This document shows, in pieces, positions 1 to 8,166 of a stretch of DNA of 64,000 bases. The position numbers and the translations under genes were made by a program. Source of the stretch: Dokdonella sp. GTDB taxonomy: Bacteria; Pseudomonadota; Gammaproteobacteria; Xanthomonadales; Rhodanobacteraceae. Below the pieces are notes generated by a model that was given only the letters and a program-made list of their open reading frames with translations, did not search any database and was not told where the DNA came from. Every line of letters starts with the position of its first letter. Within the stretch, counting starts at the first letter, position 1. The stretch lies in NCBI RefSeq assembly GCF_019634845.1, contig NZ_JAHCAQ010000010.1, positions 80,447-144,446 of the forward strand, given 5' to 3'.

Positions 1-790
1 TGAGCTTGCCGATGAGCTCGATCGCCGACAGCTCGACGAGGTTGCGCACGGCAACAGTCTTGCCGTCGGACTTGGAAAAGCTCGTCATGTAGTTCACGCC
101 GAGCTTGGAGAACGCCGCCTCGCCATCGAGGCCGTCACCTTCCTGCAGGATGGCGGCGCTGTTGCGCGAATTGACGCCGGGCACGATCGAGAAGTCGCTG
201 GCGCGCACCATGGTGAGATCGAGTGCGAGCATGTTGATCGAAGTGCTGCGCGAAGCGCCCACGCCAAGAAAGTTCTTGCTGGCGATGCCGAGCGTGAGGC
301 CGGCATCGGCAGTGCGCTTGGCCAGGTTGTCGTCGAACTGGGTGATGGAGCCACGCACGGTATAGGTCGGGATCAGCTCGGCCTGGAACGCAGCCAAGGA
401 ATTGGACTGCAGCATGTACGAGCTGAGGTTCTTGACGTCATCACCGAACGCCATCGTGCGGATCGCATGGCTGCGCCGCGTCATCTGCGACATCGCCGAG
501 ATGAACATCTGCGTGGTGCCGACCGAGACCTTGCCGGTCTTGTCGTTGAGATCCTCGACCAGCAGCGATGCGCTCGCGCCATAGGTCTCGAGCATCTCGT
601 CCATGCAGCGCAGCGGCTTGTCGAAATCGGTGACCACGCGCTGCACCGGCAGCATCGTGCGCTGCACGCGCTCGCCGTACTCCTTGACCACCGGCGTGCG
701 CGTGTCGGCCATGGACTGGCAGCCGCCGAGCGCGGTGACGAGCCCGGCCGCCAGCGCTGCGCTGCGCAGGAAGCGCGTCAGCGATTGCAT
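1..790 (-). CDS. CsgG/HfaB-like outer-membrane lipoprotein (C-terminus beyond window)
   Basis: The open frame starts at the ATG at 790 and runs without a stop to the window edge, so about 263 residues are visible and the C-terminus is missing. It opens with a lipoprotein signal ending in a lipobox (LGGC, Cys24). The following segment has the look of the CsgG/HfaB family, whose members form the oligomeric outer-membrane channel that exports curli subunits or anchors the Caulobacter holdfast. The start codon overlaps the end of the upstream gene by 13 nt and has no good Shine-Dalgarno, which suggests translational coupling. It is the last visible gene of a three-gene minus-strand cassette that also encodes a repeat protein with curlin-like features. 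Family assignment is by eye and moderately sure; the partner genes support it. Confidence 0.7.
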   Translation of the reverse strand, partial: MQSLTRFLRSAALAAGLVTALGGCQSMADTRTPVVKEYGERVQRTMLPVQRVVTDFDKPLRCMDEMLETYGASASLLVEDLNDKTGKVSVGTTQMFISAMSQMTRRSHAIRTMAFGDDVKNLSSYMLQSNSLAAFQAELIPTYTVRGSITQFDDNLAKRTADAGLTLGIASKNFLGVGASRSTSINMLALDLTMVRASDFSIVPGVNSRNSAAILQEGDGLDGEAAFSKLGVNYMTSFSKSDGKTVAVRNLVELSAIELIGKL

Positions 791-1107
791 AGCTGCACGA
801 TGTTGCCGGTCACGACCGTGACCGCCCGGCGCGGCGTCGGCGTGCGAGTGGGTGAGTTCGATTGCGGGCTGGCCACGTTCATCTCGCAGCTTTCGCTGGT
901 TTGTCCAGGACTGCGGATCGCCGACTGGCGGCCGTTCTTGCCATCCTCGTAACGGTGGATCTTCGACAGTTCCTTGACGACGCTGGCGCGCGTGCCCTCG
1001 TCGAGGTCGCGGATGCTCGATCCAATACTGCCGCCACCAGCCCACACGGCCTGGGTCGCCAGCATGCCGGCGGCGATGAGCATCGATTGCAAGGTGGTCG
1101 TTTTCAC
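778..1107 (-). CDS. small exported protein of the CsgG-like cassette
   Basis: This 109-residue protein starts at a GTG with a strong GGAGG seven bases upstream. A signal peptide is evident (about residues 1-23, ending AVWA before GGGS). The mature part is short, polar and unrecognised. It has a charged stretch near residues 35-60 and two cysteines, in ESCEMN and at the extreme C-terminus (LCNR), which could pair in the periplasm. It lies between the repeat protein and the CsgG-like lipoprotein and overlaps the latter by 13 nt. By analogy with curli and holdfast loci it could be a chaperone, nucleator or accessory subunit; that is inference from position only. Confidence 0.6.
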   Translation of the reverse strand: MKTTTLQSMLIAAGMLATQAVWAGGGSIGSSIRDLDEGTRASVVKELSKIHRYEDGKNGRQSAIRSPGQTSESCEMNVASPQSNSPTRTPTPRRAVTVVTGNIVQLCNR

Positions 1108-1182
1108 CGTGGTACCTCCGTCAGGGCGATGGTGGATGGCGTGCCAGACGGCACGCCATCGGTCACTGGTGACACCCCGCGA

Positions 1183-1656
1183 TCACTCGGCGTTGCCGAC
1201 CTTGATGTCCTGCGTCGCCTTGGAACCCATCACGGCCGCGTTGGTCACGATGATGTTCTTGGTGGTCAGCGTGGCCTCGCCACCGTTGGCGGCATTGCCG
1301 AGCTTGAGGTTCTGCTTGGCCGTCGAGCCCATCACGGCCGCATTGGTCTGGATCAGGTTGTCGAACTTGACCGTCGACTTGCCGCCACCGCTGGCGTTGC
1401 CGATCTGTGTGCTCTGCTCGGCCTTGGAACCCATCACCGCGGCGTTGGTGACGATGACGTTCTTGCCGTTGACCGACGACTGGCCACCGTCCTTCGCATT
1501 GCCGATGTCGATCGACTGCTTGGCGGTCGAGCCCATGACGGCGGCATTGGTGGTGATCACGTTGTCGATCTTGACGTCGGACTTGCTCTTCTGCGCGTAG
1601 GCAACCGGCGACAACGCGAAAGCAAGCACGATGGCGGCGACGAGCTGGTTCTTCAT
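1183..1656 (-). CDS. exported 34-residue-repeat protein, candidate fibre subunit
   Basis: The protein has 157 residues, with a good AGGAGA site upstream of the ATG and a signal peptide ending at AYA (residue 21). The rest is four tandem repeats with an exact period of 34: TNAAVMGS recurs at residues 36, 70, 104 and 138. Each unit carries S-x-A-x-Q, then three residues, then a hydrophobic residue and GNA, and is joined by a Gly-rich turn (DGGQ, GGGK, NGGE). Regularly spaced Gln, Asn, Ser and Gly in short beta-forming repeats are typical of curlin-type amyloid subunits, and Caulobacter HfaA is described as curlin-like. It is the first gene of the cassette ending in a CsgG/HfaB-like exporter. 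Function as a fibre or surface-anchor subunit is inferred. Confidence 0.7.
   Translation of the reverse strand: MKNQLVAAIVLAFALSPVAYAQKSKSDVKIDNVITTNAAVMGSTAKQSIDIGNAKDGGQSSVNGKNVIVTNAAVMGSKAEQSTQIGNASGGGKSTVKFDNLIQTNAAVMGSTAKQNLKLGNAANGGEATLTTKNIIVTNAAVMGSKATQDIKVGNAE
1186..1575 (-). repeat. four in-frame 102-bp tandem repeats (34-residue units)
   Basis: The units correspond to protein residues 28-61, 62-95, 96-129 and 130-157, the last one truncated. Units 1 and 3 read MGSTAKQ and units 2 and 4 read MGSKA-Q. The alternation implies that an original two-unit block of 68 residues was duplicated. Confidence 0.85.
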
Positions 1657-1957
1657 GGGAATCTCCTGGATGAGTTCGATCAGGGTTGTGGTCCCCCGGT
1701 GGTGCTGTCGCTGCCAGTCCGGTGGTGTCCGTTCAGCTCAGTCGCATCGCGGCGCACGCAGGTTCAAACGATTTTTCGGGCCGACCGGGCAGGCCCGTCC
1801 CGCCGGGCACGCCGGAGCAGGCCCGCGCCGCGCGCACGACCGCGCCCGATGCAGCCGGGGACTGGCCAACACGGGTCCTTGCACAAGGGCGGCGTCACCA
1901 GCGTCCGCGGCCAGGCGCCGCCGCATGGCGGTGCGCCACGGACGACGCCCGCGCGGG
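1657..1957. other. intergenic region upstream of the repeat-protein gene
   Basis: About 300 bases lie between the repeat-protein start and the pgpA stop; both neighbours read on the minus strand. It holds the ribosome-binding site of the repeat gene (AGGAGA) and presumably its promoter. I see no convincing sigma-70 boxes, terminator or coding potential; the open frames here are GC-rich shadows. Confidence 0.5.
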
Positions 1958-2458
1958 CTAGCCGGGCGCGCTCAGATACAGCGCCAGCGCGAGCATGAGC
2001 GCGGCGTAGGCGCCGGCGATCACGTCATCGAGCATCACGCCAAGGCCACCGTCGACGCGGCGGTCGGCCCATGACACGGGCCAGGGTTTCCAGATGTCGA
2101 ACAGGCGGAACAGCGCGAAGCCGGCCAGGAGCCACGGCCAGCCACGCGGCGCGAATACGAGCGGCAGCAGGGCGAGCCACTGGCCGACGAACTCGTCGAT
2201 GACCACGCAACCGGGGTCGCTGCGCTGCAGGCGCGCCATCGCGACGTTCGCTGCCCACACCCCGAGCGCGAAGCCGAGCGCGAGCAGCACGAGATACCAC
2301 GGCCACGGCAGTTCGCGCAGCAGGGGCCACGGCAGCAGCGCGGCGAGTGAGCCGGCGGTGCCGGGCGCGAGCGGACTGAGGCCCGAGCCGAAGCCGCAGG
2401 CGATCCATCCGCCCGGGTGACCGAGCAGCGCACGCCGCTGCGCGCGGTCGAGGCTCAT
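1958..2458 (-). CDS. pgpA: phosphatidylglycerophosphatase A
   Basis: PgpA is an inner-membrane enzyme that dephosphorylates phosphatidylglycerol phosphate to phosphatidylglycerol. The 166-residue length fits the family. Visible signatures are the Gly-rich N-terminus (GFGSGLSPLAPGTAGS, about 23-38), the acidic motif DEFVGQW in the middle and LDDVIAG near the C-terminus. Several hydrophobic membrane segments run between them. The start codon overlaps the thiL stop by 4 nt (ATGA). thiL-pgpA adjacency at the end of the rib-nusB operon is common in proteobacteria, so co-transcription from upstream is likely. Confidence 0.93.
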   Translation of the reverse strand: MSLDRAQRRALLGHPGGWIACGFGSGLSPLAPGTAGSLAALLPWPLLRELPWPWYLVLLALGFALGVWAANVAMARLQRSDPGCVVIDEFVGQWLALLPLVFAPRGWPWLLAGFALFRLFDIWKPWPVSWADRRVDGGLGVMLDDVIAGAYAALMLALALYLSAPG

Positions 2459-3426
2459 GCGAAGTGCTCCCAGCCGGGCTGCGCCAGCGCGACCGGTCGA
2501 TCGGCCGCATCGACGAGCTGCACGCCGCTGCCGGCCACCACGCTGCCGATCCGCGTGGCGCCACAGCCGAGTGCGGCCAGCTCACGCAATATGAAGTCCT
2601 CGTGCGCGGGCGGCGCGCTGAACGCGAGCTCGTAGTCGTCGCCGCCGGCGGCCTGCAAGGCGATGCGCAGCTCGCCGGCGCAGGCGGCGCGCAGCGCCGG
2701 TGACGCCGGCAGTTGCGCGGCGTGCAGGCGGATGCCGACCGCGCTGCGGCGCGCGACGTGGCCAAGGTCGGCGACGAGTCCGTCGGAGACGTCGATGCAG
2801 GCACTGGCGATGCCGCGCAGCGCGATGCCGGCGGCGACGCGCGGGGTGGGCCGGCGCATGCGTTGCAGCAGCGCCGCGCGACTGGACGGGTCCACGCCGT
2901 CGCGCCGCGCGCGCGCTTCATCGAGCCAGCGCAATCCGGCGGCCGCATCGCCGAGCGTGCCGGTGACGAACACCGCGTCGCCGACCTGTGCGCCGTCGCG
3001 ACGCAGCGCGCACCCGGTCGGTACCAGGCCGTGCGCGGTGACGCCGATCGCGAGCGGACCGCCGGTGGTATCGCCACCGACCAGCGCCACGCCATGCAGT
3101 TGCATGAGCTCGGCAAAGCCGCTCGCGAAGCCGTCGACGAAGGCCGCATCGGCCTGCGGCAGCGTCAGCGCAAGCAGAACCCAGGCTGGCATGGCGCCCA
3201 TCGCGGCCAGGTCCGACAGGTTGACCGCGAGCGCCTTCCAACCGATGTCGGCGGCATCGGCGCCGTGCGGAAAATGCACGCCGGCGACCAGGGTGTCGGT
3301 GGTGACGGCCAGCTCATGGGCGGCGGGCACGCGCAGCAGGGCCGCGTCGTCACCGATGCCGAGCACCACATCGGCACGCGCGCCGGTGCAGCGATCGCGG
3401 ATGCGCTCGATCAGCGCGAATTCCAT
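2455..3426 (-). CDS. thiL: thiamine-monophosphate kinase
   Basis: ThiL phosphorylates thiamine monophosphate to thiamine pyrophosphate with ATP, the last step of cofactor synthesis. The 323-residue protein begins with the typical MEFALIERI and has the nucleotide/metal motif GIGDDAALL (about 23-31). It also shows VTTDTLVAGVHF (about 40-51), DLAAMGAMP, VGGDT and, near the C-terminus, the substrate-contact sequence GDDYELAF. It lies 20 bases after nusB and overlaps pgpA by 4 nt, as expected for the conserved operon. Confidence 0.95.
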   Translation of the reverse strand: MEFALIERIRDRCTGARADVVLGIGDDAALLRVPAAHELAVTTDTLVAGVHFPHGADAADIGWKALAVNLSDLAAMGAMPAWVLLALTLPQADAAFVDGFASGFAELMQLHGVALVGGDTTGGPLAIGVTAHGLVPTGCALRRDGAQVGDAVFVTGTLGDAAAGLRWLDEARARRDGVDPSSRAALLQRMRRPTPRVAAGIALRGIASACIDVSDGLVADLGHVARRSAVGIRLHAAQLPASPALRAACAGELRIALQAAGGDDYELAFSAPPAHEDFILRELAALGCGATRIGSVVAGSGVQLVDAADRPVALAQPGWEHFA

Positions 3427-3446
3427 CGCCCGCGTCCGCCGCGCCG

Positions 3447-3905
3447 TCAGCGCGAAACGCTGTATTCGGCCGCGCGCAGGCTGGCCGCGAGCCGATCGAG
3501 AACGCCGTTGACATAGGTGTGGCCATGTTCGGCGCCAAACCGCTTGGTGGCCTCGACCGCTTCGTTGATGACGACGCGATAGGGCACGTCGATGCGCTCG
3601 CGCAATTCATAGGCGGCGATGCGCAGCGCGGCGCGCTCGATCGGGTCGACCCGCGCAACCTCGCGATCGAGCAGCGGCAGCAGCAACGCATCGAGCTCGG
3701 CCTGGCTGCGCGCCACCCCGCGCACGAGCTCCTCGAAATACGGCAGGTCGGCGATCTGCATGTCCTGCTCGCTGCGGAACTGCTCGACGATGCCCTCGAT
3801 GCGGTTGCCCGACATCTGCCAGGCATAGACGGCCTGCAGCGCGCGTCGCCGCGCCCGCGACCGCGCGGCCGGATCGACGCCGGATGGATGCGATGGCTGG
3901 CTCAT
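3447..3905 (-). CDS. nusB: transcription antitermination factor NusB
   Basis: NusB binds boxA RNA with S10 (NusE) and helps antitermination on rRNA operons. The protein is 152 residues with characteristic sequences: [16 protein letters not shown] (about 14-29), [10 protein letters not shown], and [16 protein letters not shown] leading to [13 protein letters not shown] chose the ATG at 3905 because it overlaps the ribH stop by 4 nt (ATGA); a longer frame to 4079 exists, but its extension is an Arg/Ala-rich shadow of ribH. The ribH-nusB coupling is widespread. Confidence 0.95.
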   Translation of the reverse strand: MSQPSHPSGVDPAARSRARRRALQAVYAWQMSGNRIEGIVEQFRSEQDMQIADLPYFEELVRGVARSQAELDALLLPLLDREVARVDPIERAALRIAAYELRERIDVPYRVVINEAVEATKRFGAEHGHTYVNGVLDRLAASLRAAEYSVSR

Positions 3906-4363
3906 GGTGTCCTCCACAGGTCGATCATCTCCAGTGCGGCCAGCGCGACTTCCTCGCCCTTGTTGCCGTGCGCGCCGCCGGCGCGTGCCTGCGCGTCGGC
4001 GTGACGCTCGACGGCAAGCACGCCGTTGAGCACGGGCAGGCGGTGGTCGAGCGCGACCCGCAGCAGGCCTTGCGCGCAATTGTCGGCGACATGTTCGTAG
4101 TGGCGGGTGTCACCACGCACCACGCAGCCCAGCGCGAGCAGCGCCGCGTAACCGCGCCCGGCCAGGTGCGCCGCCAGCTGCGGGATCTCCCAGGCGCCGG
4201 GCACGCGGACCACGTCGATGTCGGCCTCGGCCACGCCATGCGCCTGCAGGCAGCGCCGGGCGCCGTCGACCAGCGCATCGACGATGGCCGGGTTCCAGCG
4301 ACTGGCGATGATCGCGATGCGTGCACCGGCATGCGGTCGCAGCTCGCCACTGAGCGTTGGCAT
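3902..4363 (-). CDS. ribH: 6,7-dimethyl-8-ribityllumazine synthase
   Basis: RibH condenses the ribityl pyrimidine with dihydroxybutanone phosphate to give lumazine, the penultimate step to riboflavin. The protein has 153 residues. Family motifs are ASRWN near residue 20, VPGAWEIPQ around 53-61, the [14 protein letters not shown] active-site segment at about 79-92 and [19 protein letters not shown] at the C-terminal end is also typical. It overlaps nusB by 4 nt and follows ribBA by about 130 nt. Confidence 0.95.
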   Translation of the reverse strand: MPTLSGELRPHAGARIAIIASRWNPAIVDALVDGARRCLQAHGVAEADIDVVRVPGAWEIPQLAAHLAGRGYAALLALGCVVRGDTRHYEHVADNCAQGLLRVALDHRLPVLNGVLAVERHADAQARAGGAHGNKGEEVALAALEMIDLWRTP

Positions 4364-4494
4364 GGGTCAGATCGTTCCAATCGGGCGGGCCTCGCGGCCC
4401 GGCGGGTTGCGGCCCGGCGCGCACGCTCGTGCGTGCGCCCGCGGGCACCTGCCGCCGCCGGCGCAGGCCAGCCCATTGTCGCGCGTTTTTGCGC

Positions 4495-5601
4495 TCATGC
4501 GGTGCCGTCGCGCGGCAGATCCTCGTAGCCGTCGACGTCGAGGCCGAAGCCGCCGAGCGCGGCGAAGCGGCGCGGCGTGCCGAGCACGCGCAGGCGCCGC
4601 ACGCCGAGGTCGCGCAGAATCTGCGCACCCACGCCATGCAGGCGGCCATCGTAGGCACCATCGGCCCCATCGACCGCCACCGCCTGCAGGCGCTCGAGCA
4701 CGCGCTCACCCTCGTCGGGCGCCGACAGCACCACCACCACACCCCGCTCGCTGGCGGCAATGCGACGCAGCGCCGCGGTGGCGGTGATCGTGCCGGCGCC
4801 CTCGCGCAGATGCAGCACGTCGCTGCCGGTGTCGCGCAGGTGCACGCGAGCGAGCACCGGTGCGGCGCCGTCGACGGCGCCGCGCACCAGCGCGAAATGC
4901 GCCAGCCCGGCGAGCTGGTCACGGTAGCCGACGAGACGGAACGGGCCGAATTCGGTATCGACCTCGCGTTCGAACACGCGCACCACGGTGCGCTCATTGC
5001 GCAGCCGGTGACGAATGAGATCGGCAATCGTGCCGATCTTGAGCCCATGCTGCGCGGCGAAGCGTTCGAGCTCGGGTCGCCGCGCCATCGAGCCATCCTC
5101 GTGCAGGATCTCGACCAGCACGCCGGCCGGCTCGAAACCGGCCAGCGCCGCCAGATCGGCCGCCGCTTCGGTATGGCCCGCGCGCGTGAGCACGCCGCCG
5201 TTGCGTGCGGTGAGCGGAAAGATGTGGCCGGGCTGGGTCAGGTCGGCCGGCCGGGCATCGGCGCGCACGGCGGCCTGCACGGTGCGCGCGCGATCGAAGG
5301 CGGAAATGCCGGTGGTGACGCCTTCGGCGGCCTCGATCGACACCGTGAAATTGGTGTGGTGCGGCGAGGTGTTGTTGGCGACCATGGGACGCAGGCCGAG
5401 CTGGCTGCAGCGCGCCTGGCTCAGCGCCAGACAGATCAGGCCGCGCGCCTCGCGCGCCATGAAATTGATGTCCTCGGGCCGCACTTTCTGCGCCGCCATG
5501 ATGAGGTCGCCTTCGTTCTCGCGATCCTCGTCGTCGACCACCACGACCATGCGGCCGGCGCGGATTTCGTCGATGAGTTCGGGAATGGTGGCAAAGGACA
5601 T
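4495..5601 (-). CDS. ribBA: 3,4-dihydroxy-2-butanone 4-phosphate synthase with degenerate GTP cyclohydrolase II-like domain
   Basis: The N-terminal half (about residues 1-200) is RibB, which makes dihydroxybutanone phosphate from ribulose 5-phosphate. It keeps the acidic loop DDEDRENEGDLI (about 24-35) and the HTEAAADL segment. The C-terminal half (about 208-368) aligns by pattern with GTP cyclohydrolase II, but the zinc-binding cysteines are gone: the region reads VHLRDTGSDVLHLREG where Cys-x2-Gly and CDC motifs are expected. This half is therefore probably inactive as RibA, as in other proteobacterial RibB-X hybrids, and a separate ribA should exist elsewhere. The start is the ATG at 5601 with MSFATIPELIDEIRAG; the longer frame upstream is a shadow. 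Confidence 0.92.
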   Translation of the reverse strand: MSFATIPELIDEIRAGRMVVVVDDEDRENEGDLIMAAQKVRPEDINFMAREARGLICLALSQARCSQLGLRPMVANNTSPHHTNFTVSIEAAEGVTTGISAFDRARTVQAAVRADARPADLTQPGHIFPLTARNGGVLTRAGHTEAAADLAALAGFEPAGVLVEILHEDGSMARRPELERFAAQHGLKIGTIADLIRHRLRNERTVVRVFEREVDTEFGPFRLVGYRDQLAGLAHFALVRGAVDGAAPVLARVHLRDTGSDVLHLREGAGTITATAALRRIAASERGVVVVLSAPDEGERVLERLQAVAVDGADGAYDGRLHGVGAQILRDLGVRRLRVLGTPRRFAALGGFGLDVDGYEDLPRDGTA

Positions 5602-5663
5602 GGCGTGACCGGGAGAGCGTGGCGGAAATGTGCGGCGCGATATTTGCCCGCGCCGGGCGCGGT

Positions 5664-6272
5664 TCAAGTGGCGGCGTCGGTGCCTTGGGCAAGGCGCTCG
5701 GCGTAACGCGCCATGAGATCCACCTCGAGATTGACCGCGCTGCCGGGACGGGCGCCGCCGAGGCTCGTGGCGAGGAGCGTATGCGGGATCAAGCTGACGC
5801 CGAAGCAATCGCCGGCGAGCGTGTTGACCGTGAGGCTGGTGCCATCGACGCAGATCGAACCCTTGACCGCGATGTAGCGCATCAGCGCGGCGGGCGCACG
5901 CAAGGTCCAGCGCTGCGCGCCGCCGGCCTCCGGCTCGATCGCCACCACCTCGCCGATGCCATCGACGTGGCCGCTCACGAGATGGCCGCCGAGCCGGTCA
6001 CTGAGCCGCAGCGCCTTTTCGAGATTGACGCGCGCCGCGGGCGCCAGCGCACCGAGCGTGGTGCGCGCGAGCGTCTCGGCCGACACGTCGGCACACCACT
6101 GGCGGCCCTCGCGCGCGACCACGGTGAGGCAGACACCGGCCACCGCGATGCTGTCGCCGAGTGCGACGTCGGTGAGGTCGAGCGAGCCCGCGTCGATGAC
6201 GAGGCGCGCACCGGCGCCCTGCGCCTGGCGCGCGACGATGTGGCCGACGGCCTGGATGATGCCGGTGAACAT
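5664..6272 (-). CDS. ribE: riboflavin synthase alpha subunit
   Basis: The enzyme dismutates two lumazine molecules into riboflavin and the ribityl pyrimidine. The 202-residue protein starts with the hallmark MFTGIIQAVG. It contains two similar lumazine-binding halves: SIAVAGVCLTV in the first (about 44-54) and SICVDGTSLTVN in the second (about 140-152). GGHLVSGHVDG links them. It sits 3 bases after ribD and about 60 bases before ribBA in the rib operon. The symbol follows the proteobacterial ribE (ribC) convention. Confidence 0.94.
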   Translation of the reverse strand: MFTGIIQAVGHIVARQAQGAGARLVIDAGSLDLTDVALGDSIAVAGVCLTVVAREGRQWCADVSAETLARTTLGALAPAARVNLEKALRLSDRLGGHLVSGHVDGIGEVVAIEPEAGGAQRWTLRAPAALMRYIAVKGSICVDGTSLTVNTLAGDCFGVSLIPHTLLATSLGGARPGSAVNLEVDLMARYAERLAQGTDAAT

Positions 6273-6275
6273 CGT

Positions 6276-7454
6276 CTACTCCGCGCCGCTCGCCGCGGGC
6301 CGCAGCAGCAGGCGCCAATCGCTGCCGATCGCGCGCTGCTCGACCAGGCGCAACCGCCAGCGCGCCGCCATGTCCTGCAGCGGCGGCAGGTGCAGCAGCG
6401 GGCGCGCCGCATCGCCGAGCAGAACCGGCGCGATGTACAGCAGCAGCTCGTCGACGAGGCCGGCGGCGAACAGCGCACCGCACAGGGTCGGTCCGGCCTC
6501 CACCTGCACCTCGTTGGCGCCGCGCCGCGCGAGCTCGGCCAGCACCGCAGCCAGATCGAGGCGGCCGGCGTGACTGGGCATCGCGAGCAGTTCGGCGCTG
6601 CCATGGCGCGCACCGCCGAGCGTGGCCGGCGGCGCATGCAGCAGCAGCGTCGGCGCGCTCGCATCGAGCACGCGTGCCTGGGCGGGGATACGCAGCGCGG
6701 CATCGAGCACCACGCGCAGCGGCTGCACGAAAGGACTTGGCGCGGCGGCGGCGGCAATGCCTGCGCGACCGCCGGCCGCGTCCGCCGGTGCAACGTGCAC
6801 GTCACCGGCCGCCGCACCGAGCCGCACGGTCAGGCGCGGATCGTCGGCCAGTACGGTGGCGCTGCCGGTCAGGATCGCGCTGCTGCGCGCGCGCCAGTGC
6901 TGCACGTCGGCACGCGCGCCGTCGCCGCTGATCCATTGCGAGCGGCCGTTGGCGAGCGCGGTGCGGCCGTCCAGGCTCATCGCGAGCTTGATGCGCAGCC
7001 ATGGCCGCGCGCGCTGCATGCGACTGCAGAAGCCGCGATTGAGCTCGCCGGCCGGCTCGGCCAGCAGGCCGACATCGACCGCGATGCCGGCCTCGCGCAG
7101 CCGCTGCAGGCCGCGTCCGGCGACTTTCGGATTGGGGTCGGTCATCGCCACCACCACGCGCGCGACACCGGCGGCGATGAGCGCATCGACGCAGGGCGGC
7201 GTGCGGCCATGGTGGGCGCAGGGTTCGAGCGTGACGTATGCGGTGGCGCCGCGCGCACGCTCGCCGGCGGCATGCAATGCGAGCACTTCGGCGTGCGCCT
7301 CGCCGGCACGCACGTGCCAGCCTTCGCCGACGCAGGCATCGTCCCGCACGAGCACGCAGCCGACGCGCGGATTGGGCTGCGTCGTGTACAGCCCGCGCGC
7401 GGCCAGCTGCAGCGCACGCGCCATCCAGGCGTGGTCGGCGGCGCTCGCGCTCAT
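6276..7454 (-). CDS. ribD: bifunctional riboflavin deaminase/reductase
   Basis: RibD deaminates and then reduces the pyrimidine intermediate of riboflavin synthesis. In this 392-residue protein the deaminase domain covers about residues 1-145. Zinc ligands lie in HAE (54-56) and PCAHHGRTPPC (78-88). The NADPH-dependent reductase domain follows (about 150-390), with RIKLAMSLDGRTA and SQWISG, and ends with VQVEAGPTL and LLLYIAPVLLG. An Ala/Gly-rich insert near residues 220-240 is low complexity. The ATG at 7454 gives the expected N-terminus (HAWMARALQLAARG); the longer frame upstream runs antisense-like through nrdR and is not real. Confidence 0.94.
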   Translation of the reverse strand: MSASAADHAWMARALQLAARGLYTTQPNPRVGCVLVRDDACVGEGWHVRAGEAHAEVLALHAAGERARGATAYVTLEPCAHHGRTPPCVDALIAAGVARVVVAMTDPNPKVAGRGLQRLREAGIAVDVGLLAEPAGELNRGFCSRMQRARPWLRIKLAMSLDGRTALANGRSQWISGDGARADVQHWRARSSAILTGSATVLADDPRLTVRLGAAAGDVHVAPADAAGGRAGIAAAAAPSPFVQPLRVVLDAALRIPAQARVLDASAPTLLLHAPPATLGGARHGSAELLAMPSHAGRLDLAAVLAELARRGANEVQVEAGPTLCGALFAAGLVDELLLYIAPVLLGDAARPLLHLPPLQDMAARWRLRLVEQRAIGSDWRLLLRPAASGAE

Positions 7455-7578
7455 CGCGGTGCCGGGCACAGCCGATGGCGGGGCGGCGCAGCGGCGCCGG
7501 CGCACACCGGCGCCAACGCGGCATCGACCCTGCGCGTGGCGCACGGCGCATGTCGCTCGATGCGCGCGCCGCAGCAGC

Positions 7579-8070
7579 TCATTCGTGCAGCAACGGCAGT
7601 TGGATGTCGGTGCCGGGCAGGTCGCGTTCGAGACGCTCGATCTCCTCGCGGAACGCCTGCACGTCCTCGAAACTGCGGTACACCGAGGCAAAGCGCACGT
7701 AGGCGACGTGATCGAGTTGCTTGAGCTCGTGCATGACGAGCTCGCCGACGCGCAGACTCGGCACTTCGCGCTCGCCGCTGCGGCGCAGCTCGGTGATGAC
7801 CGCGCGCACGGCCGCGTCGACGGCCTCGCTCGCAATCGGCCGCTTCTGCAGCGCACGGCGAAAACCGGTGCGCAGCTTGGCCTCGTCGAACGGCTCGCGG
7901 CGACCGTCGCTCTTGACCACATTGGGCAGCTTGACCTCGGCGGTCTCGAAGGTGTTGAAGCGCTCGCCGCACTGCTCGCACTCGCGCCGGCGCCGGATCA
8001 TCGTGCCGTCGTCGCTGACGCGGCTGTCGATGACGCGAGTGTCGGGATGCTGGCAGTACAGGCAGTGCAT
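7579..8070 (-). CDS. nrdR: ribonucleotide reductase repressor NrdR
   Basis: NrdR is a nucleotide-sensing repressor of ribonucleotide reductase genes. The 163-residue protein has a zinc ribbon with Cys3, Cys6, Cys31 and Cys34 (MHCLYC...ECEQCG). An ATP-cone domain follows, recognisable from [20 protein letters not shown] around residues 50-70 and [14 protein letters not shown] near 130. Its place between glyA and ribD is conserved in gammaproteobacteria. I did not identify NrdR boxes in the window. Confidence 0.96.
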   Translation of the reverse strand: MHCLYCQHPDTRVIDSRVSDDGTMIRRRRECEQCGERFNTFETAEVKLPNVVKSDGRREPFDEAKLRTGFRRALQKRPIASEAVDAAVRAVITELRRSGEREVPSLRVGELVMHELKQLDHVAYVRFASVYRSFEDVQAFREEIERLERDLPGTDIQLPLLHE

Positions 8071-8166
8071 CGTCAGCAGGCGCCGAAGTCGGGCGACAGG
8101 AATGCAGGCCGCGCATGCGACGCGCTGACTGCGCCGGCCCGTCCGCCGCGACTCGCGTGCACGCGC

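Noticed and set aside
1186-1575. Tandem 102-bp DNA repeats as a possible CRISPR array or satellite
   Set aside because: The repeats are contiguous without spacers and exactly in frame in an exported protein; they are coding.
3906-4079. N-terminal extension of nusB to 4079
   Set aside because: The extra 58 residues are Arg/Ala-rich shadow of ribH; the ATG at 3905 gives the ATGA overlap and the family length.
4364-4494. Possible FMN riboswitch in the rib operon gaps
   Set aside because: I could not recognise the conserved RFN element in this gap or upstream of ribD and ribBA.
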